A DNA stretch of 64,000 nt from Solimonas sp. K1W22B-7 (GCF_003428335.1 NZ_CP031704.1:3224001-3288000), one strand, 5' to 3'; positions 28,888 to 38,915 are shown, numbered from the stretch's first letter. Translations and numbers: made by a program. Notes: a model not told the origin generated them from the sequence alone.

Positions 28888-29814
28888 TCAGGCCGCTTTC
28901 GCGATCTTGGAAGTCTGCAGGAGATTGACCAGTTCCTCGCGGCGGAAAATCCCCAGCTTGCGGTAGATGCGCGAGGCGTGGTTCGCCACCGTGCTGACGG
29001 CGATGTCGAGCTGCCGCGCCACGGTCTTGAAGGTCTTGCCCTCGGCCAGGGCGCGGGCGATCTCCTGCTCGCGCGGCGACAGGCCGTCCAGCGGCAGCGG
29101 ACGGCGCGCATGCAGCAGGAACAGGCGCCCATGCGTGGACACGCGCAGGTGCAGCGTACCGACGGTGAAGATGCCCTGCTCCTCCAGCGCTGCGCGCGGC
29201 AGGCGGAACGGCAGATCGTGGAAGTCGCCCTCGCCGAACTCGCCCGCCAGCAGGTCGCGGAAGCGTGCGCTGGCGGCATAGACGGTGCCTTCCTCGTCCA
29301 CCAGCGCGGCGGAGCCGCGCGAGGGCCGGCCCAGGGCCATCAGCCATTCGTCGCGCTGCACGATCTGGCGCAGCGACAGCGTGCTGGCCTCGACCATGTG
29401 GCCGACGGCACGGCGCAGCTCTTCCTTCATCTCGATCTCGGCGCCCTGCGGAAACTCCAGCAGCACCAGGCTGTTGAGCAGCGTGCTGCTGCGGTGGGAG
29501 TAGTTCAGCAGCAGGCCCTGGCGTGCAGCCTGCCCGGGCACCTCCACGGGCAGCGACTCGACCCAGCGCTCGCGCTGGTTGCCGGGGGGAGCGAGGGTCA
29601 GCAGGATTTCGGCGTCACCGCTGCTGCCCGGCCATTCGCTGAACTCGCCGTGGCGGCTGCCGCGCGAACGCGTCAGCCAGCGACCGGAGGCGGCGCCGCT
29701 GGCGCGGCAGACCAGGGCCAGTGCCTCGCGCCTGAACGTAGGCCAGTCCAGATCCAGCGCAGTGCCGTACAGCACCTGGATCAGTCGATCGATTTCCTTG
29801 AGTGTCGCCGACAC
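28888..29814 (-). CDS. LuxR-type HTH transcriptional regulator
   Basis: A 308-residue regulator with a C-terminal LuxR/FixJ helix-turn-helix (LSPREQEIARALAEG, then TVARQLDIAVSTVANHASRIYRKLG). The ~230-residue N-terminal part shows no receiver aspartate pocket and is more like a PAS/GAF-type sensor. The GTG at 29814 is preceded by GGGAGG at about 6 nt and lies 22 bp after the wax ester synthase stop. The longer frame to 29868 would overlap that gene by 32 bp and was not chosen. Position suggests co-transcription with the wax ester synthase; the ligand and targets are unknown. Confidence 0.8.
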   Translation of the reverse strand: MSATLKEIDRLIQVLYGTALDLDWPTFRREALALVCRASGAASGRWLTRSRGSRHGEFSEWPGSSGDAEILLTLAPPGNQRERWVESLPVEVPGQAARQGLLLNYSHRSSTLLNSLVLLEFPQGAEIEMKEELRRAVGHMVEASTLSLRQIVQRDEWLMALGRPSRGSAALVDEEGTVYAASARFRDLLAGEFGEGDFHDLPFRLPRAALEEQGIFTVGTLHLRVSTHGRLFLLHARRPLPLDGLSPREQEIARALAEGKTFKTVARQLDIAVSTVANHASRIYRKLGIFRREELVNLLQTSKIAKAA

Positions 29815-29836
29815 AGCCCCTCCCGCCTTCCTTGTG

Positions 29837-31282
29837 TCACCCCGCCTTGCGCAACTGCTGTTGCGCACGGTGCTTCAGCTGCGCCAGCGCTGCGGCCATC
29901 CCCTCCATGATCACCTCCACGTCAGGAACCGTACCCCGGTGCGCGGTGATGCCCACATCCAGGCTGTCCTGGTAACTGAACACCGTGATGTTGCAGGCCA
30001 GCCCATGGTACGGGATCGAGATCGGATAGTGGGCTTCCACCTTCGCGCCATCCAGATAAAGCGGCAGCTTGGGCCCCGGCACGTTCGAAATCACCAGGTT
30101 GAACGGCGGATGGACCAGGTCCTGGATGCTGAAATTCTCGTACAGGCGGGCCGCCTGCGCCATCACCGACGGCGGCGGCGTATGCGCCCAGTCCAGCATC
30201 AGGCTGGCCGGGATCGCCTTCATGGTGCGCTTGACCCCCACCATCTTGGCGCTGAGGGCCTGCAGGCGCTCGACCGGATCGGCAATGTCGGTGGCCAATG
30301 CGGCGCGCAGCATGGAGATGCGGTTGCCGCCGCGCTCGCCGTTGCCGCGCACCGACATCGGCACTGCCGCGATCAGCGGCCGGTCCGGCAGTTCCTTGCC
30401 GGCCAGCAGGTAGTTGCGCAGGGCCTCGGCGCAGATCCCCAGCACGACGTCGTTGAGCGACACGCCGAAGGCGTTCTTGACCAGCTTGATGTCCTTCAGC
30501 GACAGCGAGCCCGAGGCATAGGAGCGGCGCGCCGTGATGGTGGTGTTGAAGCGCATGCGCGGCGCCATCACCGTGGGCTTGCGGTTGGTGTCCGCGTCCA
30601 CCGTGCTGGCGCGGCGGGTCGCCTGCTGGCGCGCCATCGCCTCGCGGCGCACCTCCAGCACCAGCGGGATGGTGCGCCGGGCCAGCTTGTAGATCTTGCC
30701 CGGCCGCGCCAGGAAGTTCCTCGCCGTGATCAGGCTCAGCTTCAGCGGCGGCGGCAGTTCGTCGGGAATCCAGGGTGCGTCCGGCGGCGCCACCTCGCGC
30801 GGCTGCGGCGTGACGTCCAGCAGGGTACTGAACAGCTCGGACCCGGAAACGCCATCGATGCAGGCATGGTGGATCTTCGACACCAGGGCCACCTTGCCGC
30901 CCTCCAGGCCCTCGACGTAGTAGACCTTCCACAGCGGCATGCTGCGGTCCAGGCGGATGCTCATCACGTCGCAGACCAGGTCGTTGAGCTGCTTGAGCGT
31001 GCCCGGCCGCGGCAGCGCGCGATGGCGCACGTGACTCTCGATGTCGAAGTCCGGATCCTCGATCCAGTAGGGCTGGTCCAGGCCCAGCGGCGTGGTCATC
31101 AGGCGACGGCGGAACATCGGCAGCAGGTGCAGGCGGCGCTCGATCAGGCGACGCACCGACTCGAAACCGAAGTCGGGACCGGCAGCGCCGGGATCGATGA
31201 TCGCCAGGCTGCCGATATGCATCGGCACGGCGTTGGTTTCGAGATTGAGGAATACCGTGTCGAGACCACTGAGTTGCTGCAT
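29837..31282 (-). CDS. Wax ester synthase / diacylglycerol acyltransferase (WS/DGAT)
   Basis: A 481-residue bifunctional acyltransferase. The catalytic HHxxxDG motif is HHACIDG (about residues 138-144), preceded by PLWKVYYVEGL. The C-terminal half has the conserved segments SLNDVVLGICAEALR and NLVISNVPGP typical of WS/DGAT proteins. The N-terminus MQQLSGLDTVFLNLET matches the family start, so ATG at 31282 was preferred over the 58-residue extension to 31456. The enzyme transfers acyl-CoA to fatty alcohols or diacylglycerol, forming storage lipid at the inner membrane. A short tandem duplication of gttgatgcgctgag lies just upstream (31299-31326). Confidence 0.92.
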   Translation of the reverse strand: MQQLSGLDTVFLNLETNAVPMHIGSLAIIDPGAAGPDFGFESVRRLIERRLHLLPMFRRRLMTTPLGLDQPYWIEDPDFDIESHVRHRALPRPGTLKQLNDLVCDVMSIRLDRSMPLWKVYYVEGLEGGKVALVSKIHHACIDGVSGSELFSTLLDVTPQPREVAPPDAPWIPDELPPPLKLSLITARNFLARPGKIYKLARRTIPLVLEVRREAMARQQATRRASTVDADTNRKPTVMAPRMRFNTTITARRSYASGSLSLKDIKLVKNAFGVSLNDVVLGICAEALRNYLLAGKELPDRPLIAAVPMSVRGNGERGGNRISMLRAALATDIADPVERLQALSAKMVGVKRTMKAIPASLMLDWAHTPPPSVMAQAARLYENFSIQDLVHPPFNLVISNVPGPKLPLYLDGAKVEAHYPISIPYHGLACNITVFSYQDSLDVGITAHRGTVPDVEVIMEGMAAALAQLKHRAQQQLRKAG

Positions 31283-31412
31283 GAGGGGCGTCCTGCCGGT
31301 TGATGCGCTGAGGTTGATGCGCTGAGTGGATATTCGGCCTAGATATACCACTCCCTTATGACAGGTCCAAGCCCGCATTTGTGCCGCATTTCCCGGGCTT
31401 GTGCAAAGCGCA

Positions 31413-31437
31413 GCAAAAAGCCCGCGACAGCGGGCTT
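31413..31437 (-). terminator. Intrinsic terminator of the pilG-pilI-chpA-chpC operon
   Basis: Read on the minus strand, GCCCGC (31435-31430), a TGTC loop and GCGGGC (31425-31420) are followed by five T residues (31419-31415). It lies about 33 bp after the chpC stop codon. Confidence 0.85.
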
Positions 31438-31469
31438 CGGCGGCCAAACAGTACACAACTTTTTGCGCC

Positions 31470-31937
31470 CTACGGAATCGCCTGGACCCGCGAAATCTCC
31501 GCTTCCAGCGCCGTCAGGTCCGGAATGGCCGCTTCCTGGTTGGCGATGCGCACCCGCGCCAGCACCAGGTCGGCGCGGTCGGTGGGGCGCAGTTCCAGCG
31601 GCTTCACCGCCGGGCGGTTCAGCGTCACCAGGTGCGGGTAGCCCTGGCTGACGATGGCCAGCAGGCCGCTGGGCAGGTGCGTGCCGAAGGAGTTGAGCAC
31701 CACCACGCGGGCACGGCGCGATTCGGCGTTGCGGCCGGAGCCATTGGCCGTCTCGAAGCTGATCACCGGCACGCGGCGGTTGTTCCAGTCGCAGTAGCCG
31801 GCCAGCCAGGCGGGAGCACCGCTTTCCGCCGGCTGCAGGGCGTCGCGTGCCACCACCTCGGCCACGGCCGCATTGGGCAGCAGCAGGGTGTCGCCCTCCA
31901 GGGCGATCAGCACGGCATAGATTTGCTCGCGGTTCAT
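31470..31937 (-). CDS. chpC: CheW-like adaptor, ChpC type
   Basis: A 155-residue CheW-fold protein (ALEGDTLLLPNAAVAEVV..., WLAGYCDWNNRRVPVISFE, and ARVVVLNSFG). It is the last gene of the chemosensory operon, and its ATG overlaps the chpA stop by 4 bp. Position immediately after the ChpA kinase matches ChpC of the Pseudomonas Pil-Chp system, which links a chemoreceptor to the kinase. The identity as ChpC rather than another CheW paralogue rests mainly on gene order. A terminator follows. Confidence 0.75.
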   Translation of the reverse strand: MNREQIYAVLIALEGDTLLLPNAAVAEVVARDALQPAESGAPAWLAGYCDWNNRRVPVISFETANGSGRNAESRRARVVVLNSFGTHLPSGLLAIVSQGYPHLVTLNRPAVKPLELRPTDRADLVLARVRIANQEAAIPDLTALEAEISRVQAIP

Positions 31938-34900
31938 GTGGTCTCTTCGATCACTTCACGCAGTTCGCCGACCAGCTGCTCTTCCTGGTAAGGCTTGATC
32001 AGGTAGCGGTTGACACCGATCGACCGGGCCCGCTCGCGGTGTTTGTCGCCCGAACGCGAGGTGATCATGATGATCGGGGTCGCGGAGATGCGTGTGCTGT
32101 TGCGCACGAAGGTCGCCACCTCGAAGCCGTCGGCACGCGGCATCTCGATGTCCAGCAGGATCGCCGCCGGGGTCTCGGTCTGCAGCTGCGCCATCGCGTC
32201 GAGGCCGTCCTTGGCGGTCACCACGCGGTAGCCGTTCTTGAGCAGCAGGCGCTCGGTGACGCGGCGGATGGTGATGGAGTCGTCCACCACCATGATCAGG
32301 TTGCGCACATCCTCGGCCTTGTCCGCGGCATCCGCCCTGCCCGCGGCTAGGCTGGCCAGGGTGCGGCGGGCGCGGTCCTGGGCCAGGGCGCCCGGATCCA
32401 GGATCAGCACCACGCGGCCGTCGGCCAGGATCGTGGCGCCGGTGACACCGCCCACCGAGCTGACCTGGGGACCGACCGCCTTGGACACGATTTCACGGTT
32501 GCCCAGCAGCTGGTCCACCACCACCGCGATGCGGCGCTCGGCGGCGCCCAGGCCTTCGCCCATGCGGACCAGGATGGCGTTGACGGTGCGCGATTCGGAG
32601 GCCTTGTCGCGCGGCACGTCGATGAAGTCGCCGAGGTAGCGCACGCGGTACTCGGCACTGCCGTAGCTCAGCAGCGGGCCGTCCTCGTTGTAATAGTCGT
32701 CGAGCTGCTCGCGCGGGATGCGGGCGATGCCCTCGACACTGGACAGCAGCACGGCGTACTGCTCGTGGCCGACGCCGACCAGCAGCGCCTGCGACATCGC
32801 CAGGGTCAGCGGCAGGCGCACCAGGAAGCGCGTGCCCTTGCCCCACTCGGAACTCAGTTCCAGCGTACCGCCGAGCTGCTTGACCTCGCTGGCAACCACG
32901 TCCATGCCGATGCCGCGGCCGGCATCCTGGGTCAGCTTCTTGGCCGTGGAGAAGCCCGGCTGGAAGATGAACTGCGCCACTTCGTCGTCGCTCGCCTGCG
33001 CATCCGGCGGCATCAGGCCCTTGCGGATCGCCTGGGCGCGGATTGCCTCGAAGTCCAGGCCCTTGCCGTCGTCGCGCAGCTCGATCAGCAGTTGCGAGCC
33101 ATCGCGCCAGAGGCTGACTGCGATGCGCCCCTGGCCTTCCTTGCCGGCACCGGCGCGGGTGGCCGGATCCTCGATGCCATGCACCACGGCATTGCGCAGC
33201 AGGTGTTCCAGCGGCGCCGTCATGCGCTCCAGCACGTTGCGGTCCAGCTCGCTCTCGACACCGGCGAAGACCGCTTCGGCCTGCTTGCCGTTTTCGCTGG
33301 CGGTCTGCTTGACCACGCGCTGCAGGCGCGAGACCTGGCGCGAGAACGGCACCATCAGGGTGCGCATCAGGCCCTGCTGCAGCGAGGTATTCACGCGGCC
33401 CTGCTGCATCAGCAGGGTATCGGCCTCGCTGATCAGGCCGTCCATGGTGGCGTGCAGGCCGGCAAGGTCGCCGATGGATTCGTTGAGTGCGCGCGACAGT
33501 TCCTGCATGCGCGTGTAGCGGTCCATTTCCAGCGGGTCGAACTCCGCCGCGTAGCGATCCGACTGGTCAGGCGTGTGTCCGAGGCCGCGCGCCGCGATCT
33601 GCGCGTCGGTCTCGGTATCCATCTGCCGGAGCTGGTCGCGAATACGCGCGATGGCCTGGCGCATTTCGTCCAGCTGCGCCTCGACGCCGCTGTTGTGCTC
33701 TTCCAGGCGCGAGCGGTAGATCGAGATTTCACCGGCTTCGTTGAGCATGCCGTCCAGCGCTTCCACCGGCACGCGCGCGGTTTCACGGCGGAACGAGGCC
33801 TCGCTCTCTTCCTCGGGGCGCCAGAACAGCAGCGGATCCCAGGCGTGGACCGGCAAGGCGACAGGCGCCTCTTCGGGCAGGGTCAGGCGTTCCTCGGCGA
33901 CTGCTGCCGCCTCGCCCTCGCCTTCGGTCAGGGCGGAGATGTCGCCGCGCTCGAGCAGGTCGTGCATGTGGTGCAGGCGCTCGCCTTCCTTCGACAGCTC
34001 GGCCAGCGTCGCCGCATCTGCCGCTTCCAGCCCGGCCTCGATACGGTTGATACGGGTTTCCATGTCATGGGCGAGGTCGCCCATGGCATTGAGGCCAGCC
34101 ATGCGCGCGCCGCCCTTGAAGGTGTGCAACACGCGCTGCAGGTCGCGGATCGGCGCCGGGTTGGTCGGCTCGCCGACCCAGACGCGCAGCGACTGCTCCA
34201 GCGCTTCCAGCAGTTCGGCGGCTTCGCCGGAGAAGATTTCGCCCAGTTCGGCGTCGTAGCTGCGCAGCGACTCGGCCGACGGCGCGTAGTCGGCTACCGG
34301 CGCCGGTGTGGGCTCCGCCGCTGCACGCTCTTCGGTGAGATCGGCCAGCAGCGCCTGGGTGTTGGGAATCTTGCCGCGACGCAGGTCGTCCAGCACCATG
34401 TGCAGGCCGTCGGACGCGGAGTGCATCTGCGCGAAGAACCCGGCGTCGGCACGCGCCTGGCCGCGTTCGATGCGCTCGAACAGCGTCTCCAGGTGATGCG
34501 CCACCTCGCCGATGTCGTCCAGGCCCGCCATGCGCGCACTGCCCTTGAGCGTGTGCAGGACGCGCTTGAGTTCGGCCGTGGCCGGCAGGTCATGGATGTT
34601 GCGTTCCAGCGTCGAGTTGCTGCGGTCCAGCGACTCCAGCAGTTCCTCGGCCTCGGCCAGGAACACGCCCATCAGCTCGGTATCGAGCTCCTCGTCGACG
34701 ACGACTGCAGGCATCTCCAGCGCCGGCTCGGAATGTTCCGCCGCCACAGGCTCGATCCGTGCCTCGGCCTCGGCCGGCAGGTCCAGCAGCAGGCCCGCAT
34801 CGAGGACAGCGTCGCCGTCGGAGGCGGTGACCTCGACGACCGGCTCATCCAGGATTTCCAGGCTCAGGCCCGGCTCGGGCAACGATTCCGGCAGCGCTTC

Positions 34901-37900
34901 GGCAAGCCCGGCGGGTTCCACCGCCAGCTCGATGATCTCGGGCAGGGATCCGGCGTCCACCGCAGCCGCGTCCAGCTCGGCCCACTCTATTTCTTCGACC
35001 GGCTCCGCCAGTTCGATGACGGGCTCGACCTGTTCCAGCGCGGGTTCCGCCAGGTCGATGGCCGGCTCGGCCAACTCCAGGAGGATTTCCTCCTCCGCCT
35101 CGGGCTCGGACTCGACCGCCGGCATCTCGATCACTTCCAGCGCGGCCTCGACCTCGGCCGACAGCGGCAGCGCTTCGGCCGGCGGCGGCTCGGCCGCAGC
35201 GACCAGCTCGATTTCCTCGGCCGCCTCGGCAACCGGCTCCACCGTGATCGGCGGCATCTCCAGCGGCACCTCGGCCACGAGCGCAACCGGCGCGGCGGCT
35301 GCAGCGATGGCATCGCCACGCCAGGCAAAGTCGGCGGCACGCCGCACCCAGGCCGCACCCTCATCACGCAGGCGACCGTCGCGGTAGGCATCGAGCAACT
35401 GGTACATGCCCTCCGTCAGCTCGACCAGCGCTGCGAAGCCCGCGGCATCCGGCTGGATCTCGCCGCCGATCGCCTGGTCCATGCGCGCATGCAGGATCTT
35501 GGCGACGTCGCCGATCGGCTCGCAATTGGACATGTAGGCCGCACCCTTGAGGGTGTGCAGCACCACCTTGAGGTCCAGCGGCGCCTGGCGGTTGTCCGGG
35601 GCCTGCGACCAGGCCCTGGCGGTATCCTCGAATTTCTGCACCAGCTCCAGCGCTTCGCCGGAGAATATTTCGGCCAGCTGCCGGTCCTCGGCGGCCTGCA
35701 CGGCGTCCTCCGGAACCGCGGAACTGAGGTGCTCGATGCGTTCCAGCCAGGCCCGCGCATCCTGCTTCTCCACAGCCGGGGTACCGACTTCCTCGACCCA
35801 CTGGGCCAGCACGGCGGTGGCCTCTTCGAGCAGGTCGACATCGGCGCCACCCAGGCGCAGCGTGGCGCCGCGCACGGAATCCAGGTGTGCTTCCAGCGCC
35901 TCGGCCAGTTCGGCCAGGGCGGTGGCGGAAACGATATGACCGGCGCCGCGCAGGGTGTGGTAGGCGCGCACGACATCGTCGTTGACGTCGAAGTCGACGT
36001 CGCTGCGGTCCAGCCCCCCCAGCCAGTCCCTGATCTCGGCCAGCTTGCCGCGGGCATCCTCGCGGAAGATCTGCACCAGGTCCGGTTCGGGTTGCTCCTG
36101 CGCACCGCGGCCGGCGGCCAGGTTCTGCGCACGCTCCACCAGGCCGGCGAGCGGTGCCGGCGGGCCGAGACGCTCACGGAAGCTGTCGATCAGGCGCGGC
36201 AGCAGTTCCACCGCCTCGATCGCTACGGTCACCACCGGAGCCGACACGGACACGGAGCCGTCCAGGCACTTGTTCAGCAACTGCTCGAAGGCCCAGCCGA
36301 AGTCGCCGATCGCCGCGGCGCCCACCATGCGGCCGCTGCCCTTCAGGGTATGGAAGGCACGACGCAGCGTGGTCAGCGAATCGCGGTCCGAAGCATCGCG
36401 CGTCCAGCGCGGCATCGCCGACTGCAGGGTCTGCAGGACCTCCGCGGCCTCCTCGAGGAAAATCTCGCGGATCTCGGGGTCGACGTCGTCGGCCGACACC
36501 ACCACCGGCGTCGGGGTCGACACCGGCACGGGCTCGGGCGCCAGCTCGAGGACCGGCGAGTCGGCCGCTGCCGGCGGCTCCGCCAGCACCAGGTCGGCCA
36601 GCGACTGCATTTCCAGCGGCGCCGGCTCGGACGGCTCGGACGCGGCTTCCACCAGCGCCAGGCCCGGCCCGAAGTCCAGCTGGCCGACGAAACGCGCCAG
36701 GTTGTCGAGGATGTAGCCGGCGTCCGGCAGGTTGTCGCGTACCGCCTCGATGTAGTACTCGACGCAGGCCACCGCATCGGCGAAACGGTCGGCACGGTCC
36801 TGCGAGTCGCGCAGGGAGGCGAAGGCGGGGCTGCGCACCACCGTCACCAGGTGCTCCACCAGGCCGGCGGCGCGCTCGTCCTGCAGGATGCGGAAGCCGG
36901 AGGCGATCTCCTCGAGCATGCGCGCGGCGTCGACCACCACGATGCTGCCTTCCTGCCCGCGGATCACCGCGTCGACCTGCGACTTGAGCTTGGCCAGGTT
37001 GACCAGCGACTCGCGCTGCAGGGCATCGATGCCCTCGGCCAGGTCGCGGCTGTGCGGCACGATATCCTGGATGTTGTCTGCCGCCGGCTCGCCGGTACGG
37101 GCCTGGCGCAGTTGCTGGAACAGGGCGTCGTCGAGACTGTGCTCGACGCGCAGGATCGAGGTCGCCAGCTCCATCCAGGCCGTCGGCGTAGCGGCGTCGC
37201 CAAGGCCATCGAGCAGGTGCGACTGGTTGTCGACGATGCGCTGCAGTGTGCCCAGGCCGAGGATCGACAGGGTGTCGGAGATGCGCTTGAGGCTGCGCCG
37301 GGTGCCTTCGATGTCCGGCAGCGACTTGCCGCCGGCGCGCACCGCCAGGTCGATGACGTCCTTGATCTTGGCGAAGTCGGCGCGGATTTCGTCGGACACG
37401 CGCATCAGCAGCGTAGTGTTCGGGCCGTGGATGCGGCGGCGCAGCTCTTCGAGCTGCGTGGCGCCCGGCAGCAGCTGCTGCAGCTGGAAGGCCTTGCGCA
37501 TCACCGTGACGCGCGGCCCCTGGCCGCGCGAGCGGCCGATGAAATAGAGCAGCTGCAGCGACAGGTCACCCACCGCCAGCTCGGCCCGCGGCTCGCCTTC
37601 GGCCGCCATCAGCTTGATCTGCGCGCCGCTGCGGCCGATCAGGCGCTTGACCTCCAGCGATTCGTCCAGGCTGTGGCCCAGCAGGGCCTCGACCACGGCC
37701 GCCACCACGCGCCACAGCTGGTGTATTGCCGGCAGCTCGGCGCAGCCCGCCAGCAGCTCGGCGATCTTGCCGATGCGTGCCAGCGCGGTCGCCGCGTCGG
37801 CATCGCCCTTGAGCCAGTGCAGCAGCGAGGCCTGGTAGACACTCAGGTACTTGTGCGACTGCTGCTGCGCCGCGCCCGGCGTGCGGCCGTCGTCTTCCGG

Positions 37901-38365
37901 CAGCGGCAGGCCCAGGGCCAGGCCCTGCATCTGCATCACGAACAGGTCGGCTTCGGTCAGCACGGCCTTGCCGCGCGCCAGGCGCAGCTCGTTGATGGCC
38001 GGCTGCAGGATCAGCACGCAGTCGTCCATGCCGTCGGCCAGCGACTCGATGTAGTCGCTGAGCAGCACGGTGGCGCCGAGCAGGGCCGAATAGGCCGCAT
38101 CGGTCTCGCGGATGCGCCCATGCAGCAGGTCGCCGATGGCCTGCTTCATTTCCTCGGCCAGTTCGGCAATGCCGTAGCACTGGATCATGCTGGCGGTGCC
38201 GCGGACCTGGTGCAGCTCGACGAAGGCCTGCTGCATCGGCAGCGGGTCGGTGCCGCCCTCGGCATGCTGCTCGACCAGCGTACGGACGCGGGACAGGCTT
38301 TGTTCGATCTCGCCGCGGACCCAGTGCAGGCCGTTGGCGGTGTTGGCGCGGAGTCTGGCGTTCAT
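31934..38365 (-). CDS. chpA: Chemosensory hybrid histidine kinase ChpA/PilL of the type IV pilus system
   Basis: A 2,143-residue CheA-like kinase. Six Hpt-like sites are visible: an N-terminal HQVRGTAS, then HTLKGSGRM, HTLRGAGHI, HTLKGAAYM, HTLKGSARM and HTFKGGARM. Between them lie acidic, Pro/Ala/Glu-rich linkers, the longest about residues 1030-1220. The kinase core has HLLRNAVVHGIED (N box), DDGKGLD (G1) and GRGIGMDVV (G2), followed by a CheW-like domain and a C-terminal receiver with IMVVDDS and the phospho-acceptor in LLDIEMPRADG. This matches P. aeruginosa ChpA, which controls twitching and pilus-linked cAMP signalling. It starts 1 bp after the pilI stop and overlaps chpC by 4 bp. Confidence 0.95.
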   Translation of the reverse strand: MNARLRANTANGLHWVRGEIEQSLSRVRTLVEQHAEGGTDPLPMQQAFVELHQVRGTASMIQCYGIAELAEEMKQAIGDLLHGRIRETDAAYSALLGATVLLSDYIESLADGMDDCVLILQPAINELRLARGKAVLTEADLFVMQMQGLALGLPLPEDDGRTPGAAQQQSHKYLSVYQASLLHWLKGDADAATALARIGKIAELLAGCAELPAIHQLWRVVAAVVEALLGHSLDESLEVKRLIGRSGAQIKLMAAEGEPRAELAVGDLSLQLLYFIGRSRGQGPRVTVMRKAFQLQQLLPGATQLEELRRRIHGPNTTLLMRVSDEIRADFAKIKDVIDLAVRAGGKSLPDIEGTRRSLKRISDTLSILGLGTLQRIVDNQSHLLDGLGDAATPTAWMELATSILRVEHSLDDALFQQLRQARTGEPAADNIQDIVPHSRDLAEGIDALQRESLVNLAKLKSQVDAVIRGQEGSIVVVDAARMLEEIASGFRILQDERAAGLVEHLVTVVRSPAFASLRDSQDRADRFADAVACVEYYIEAVRDNLPDAGYILDNLARFVGQLDFGPGLALVEAASEPSEPAPLEMQSLADLVLAEPPAAADSPVLELAPEPVPVSTPTPVVVSADDVDPEIREIFLEEAAEVLQTLQSAMPRWTRDASDRDSLTTLRRAFHTLKGSGRMVGAAAIGDFGWAFEQLLNKCLDGSVSVSAPVVTVAIEAVELLPRLIDSFRERLGPPAPLAGLVERAQNLAAGRGAQEQPEPDLVQIFREDARGKLAEIRDWLGGLDRSDVDFDVNDDVVRAYHTLRGAGHIVSATALAELAEALEAHLDSVRGATLRLGGADVDLLEEATAVLAQWVEEVGTPAVEKQDARAWLERIEHLSSAVPEDAVQAAEDRQLAEIFSGEALELVQKFEDTARAWSQAPDNRQAPLDLKVVLHTLKGAAYMSNCEPIGDVAKILHARMDQAIGGEIQPDAAGFAALVELTEGMYQLLDAYRDGRLRDEGAAWVRRAADFAWRGDAIAAAAAPVALVAEVPLEMPPITVEPVAEAAEEIELVAAAEPPPAEALPLSAEVEAALEVIEMPAVESEPEAEEEILLELAEPAIDLAEPALEQVEPVIELAEPVEEIEWAELDAAAVDAGSLPEIIELAVEPAGLAEALPESLPEPGLSLEILDEPVVEVTASDGDAVLDAGLLLDLPAEAEARIEPVAAEHSEPALEMPAVVVDEELDTELMGVFLAEAEELLESLDRSNSTLERNIHDLPATAELKRVLHTLKGSARMAGLDDIGEVAHHLETLFERIERGQARADAGFFAQMHSASDGLHMVLDDLRRGKIPNTQALLADLTEERAAAEPTPAPVADYAPSAESLRSYDAELGEIFSGEAAELLEALEQSLRVWVGEPTNPAPIRDLQRVLHTFKGGARMAGLNAMGDLAHDMETRINRIEAGLEAADAATLAELSKEGERLHHMHDLLERGDISALTEGEGEAAAVAEERLTLPEEAPVALPVHAWDPLLFWRPEEESEASFRRETARVPVEALDGMLNEAGEISIYRSRLEEHNSGVEAQLDEMRQAIARIRDQLRQMDTETDAQIAARGLGHTPDQSDRYAAEFDPLEMDRYTRMQELSRALNESIGDLAGLHATMDGLISEADTLLMQQGRVNTSLQQGLMRTLMVPFSRQVSRLQRVVKQTASENGKQAEAVFAGVESELDRNVLERMTAPLEHLLRNAVVHGIEDPATRAGAGKEGQGRIAVSLWRDGSQLLIELRDDGKGLDFEAIRAQAIRKGLMPPDAQASDDEVAQFIFQPGFSTAKKLTQDAGRGIGMDVVASEVKQLGGTLELSSEWGKGTRFLVRLPLTLAMSQALLVGVGHEQYAVLLSSVEGIARIPREQLDDYYNEDGPLLSYGSAEYRVRYLGDFIDVPRDKASESRTVNAILVRMGEGLGAAERRIAVVVDQLLGNREIVSKAVGPQVSSVGGVTGATILADGRVVLILDPGALAQDRARRTLASLAAGRADAADKAEDVRNLIMVVDDSITIRRVTERLLLKNGYRVVTAKDGLDAMAQLQTETPAAILLDIEMPRADGFEVATFVRNSTRISATPIIMITSRSGDKHRERARSIGVNRYLIKPYQEEQLVGELREVIEETT

Positions 38366-38366
38366 G

Positions 38367-38915
38367 TCAGAGGCCCGCCATCAGGAATTCGCCGCCCTGC
38401 ACCACGCGGTGCAGGCTGAGCGCCAGCCAGGGCTGGCCGTCGCGGACGAAAGCGCCGAGAAGAAACGGCGCGTAGGCCCCTGATTCCTGCTTGATCTCAT
38501 GACGCTGTTCGGTAGGCGAAAACTGGCGGTAGCCGGCAACTTCGTCGACCAGGAAGCCCGCAGGGACACGCTCGGAATTGAACACCAGCAGTCGCCGCGC
38601 GCGGCTGTCGACATCGCCGTCCACGCCCAGCAGGCGCGGCAGGTCGACGATGGTCAGCAGCTCGCCGCGGACGTTGGCCACGCCGCTCATCCAGGCCTTG
38701 GCATTGGGCACGCGGGTCGGCTTGGGCGGCACGATCACCTCGCGCACGTCTTCCTTGGGCACGGCCAGCCAGTTGCGGCCGATCCTGAACCCCAGGCCGG
38801 TCCAGGTTTCCGCCTGGCCCGCCGCGATGTCCAGCTTGGTGGCGCGCAGGCGCATTTCGAGCAGCAGCAGCAGCTCGAAAGGGTCGTCACGCAGGCTTCT
38901 GAGTTCCGCGCTCAT
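38367..38915 (-). CDS. pilI: CheW-like adaptor PilI
   Basis: A 182-residue CheW-domain protein (GFRIGRNWLAVPKEDVREVI, GVANVRGELLTIVDLPRLLG, LLVFNSERVPAGFLVDEVAG). Located between pilG and chpA in one operon, it corresponds to PilI, the adaptor coupling the PilJ receptor to the ChpA kinase. It ends 1 bp before the chpA ATG, so expression is probably stoichiometrically coupled. The usual neighbours pilH and pilJ are not here but at 45190-47619. Confidence 0.88.
   Translation of the reverse strand: MSAELRSLRDDPFELLLLLEMRLRATKLDIAAGQAETWTGLGFRIGRNWLAVPKEDVREVIVPPKPTRVPNAKAWMSGVANVRGELLTIVDLPRLLGVDGDVDSRARRLLVFNSERVPAGFLVDEVAGYRQFSPTEQRHEIKQESGAYAPFLLGAFVRDGQPWLALSLHRVVQGGEFLMAGL

Noticed and set aside
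32765-38419. Plus-strand ORF of 1,884 codons opposite chpA
   Set aside because: Gln/Leu/Arg/His-rich antisense product of a high-GC gene; the minus-strand frame has all the kinase motifs.
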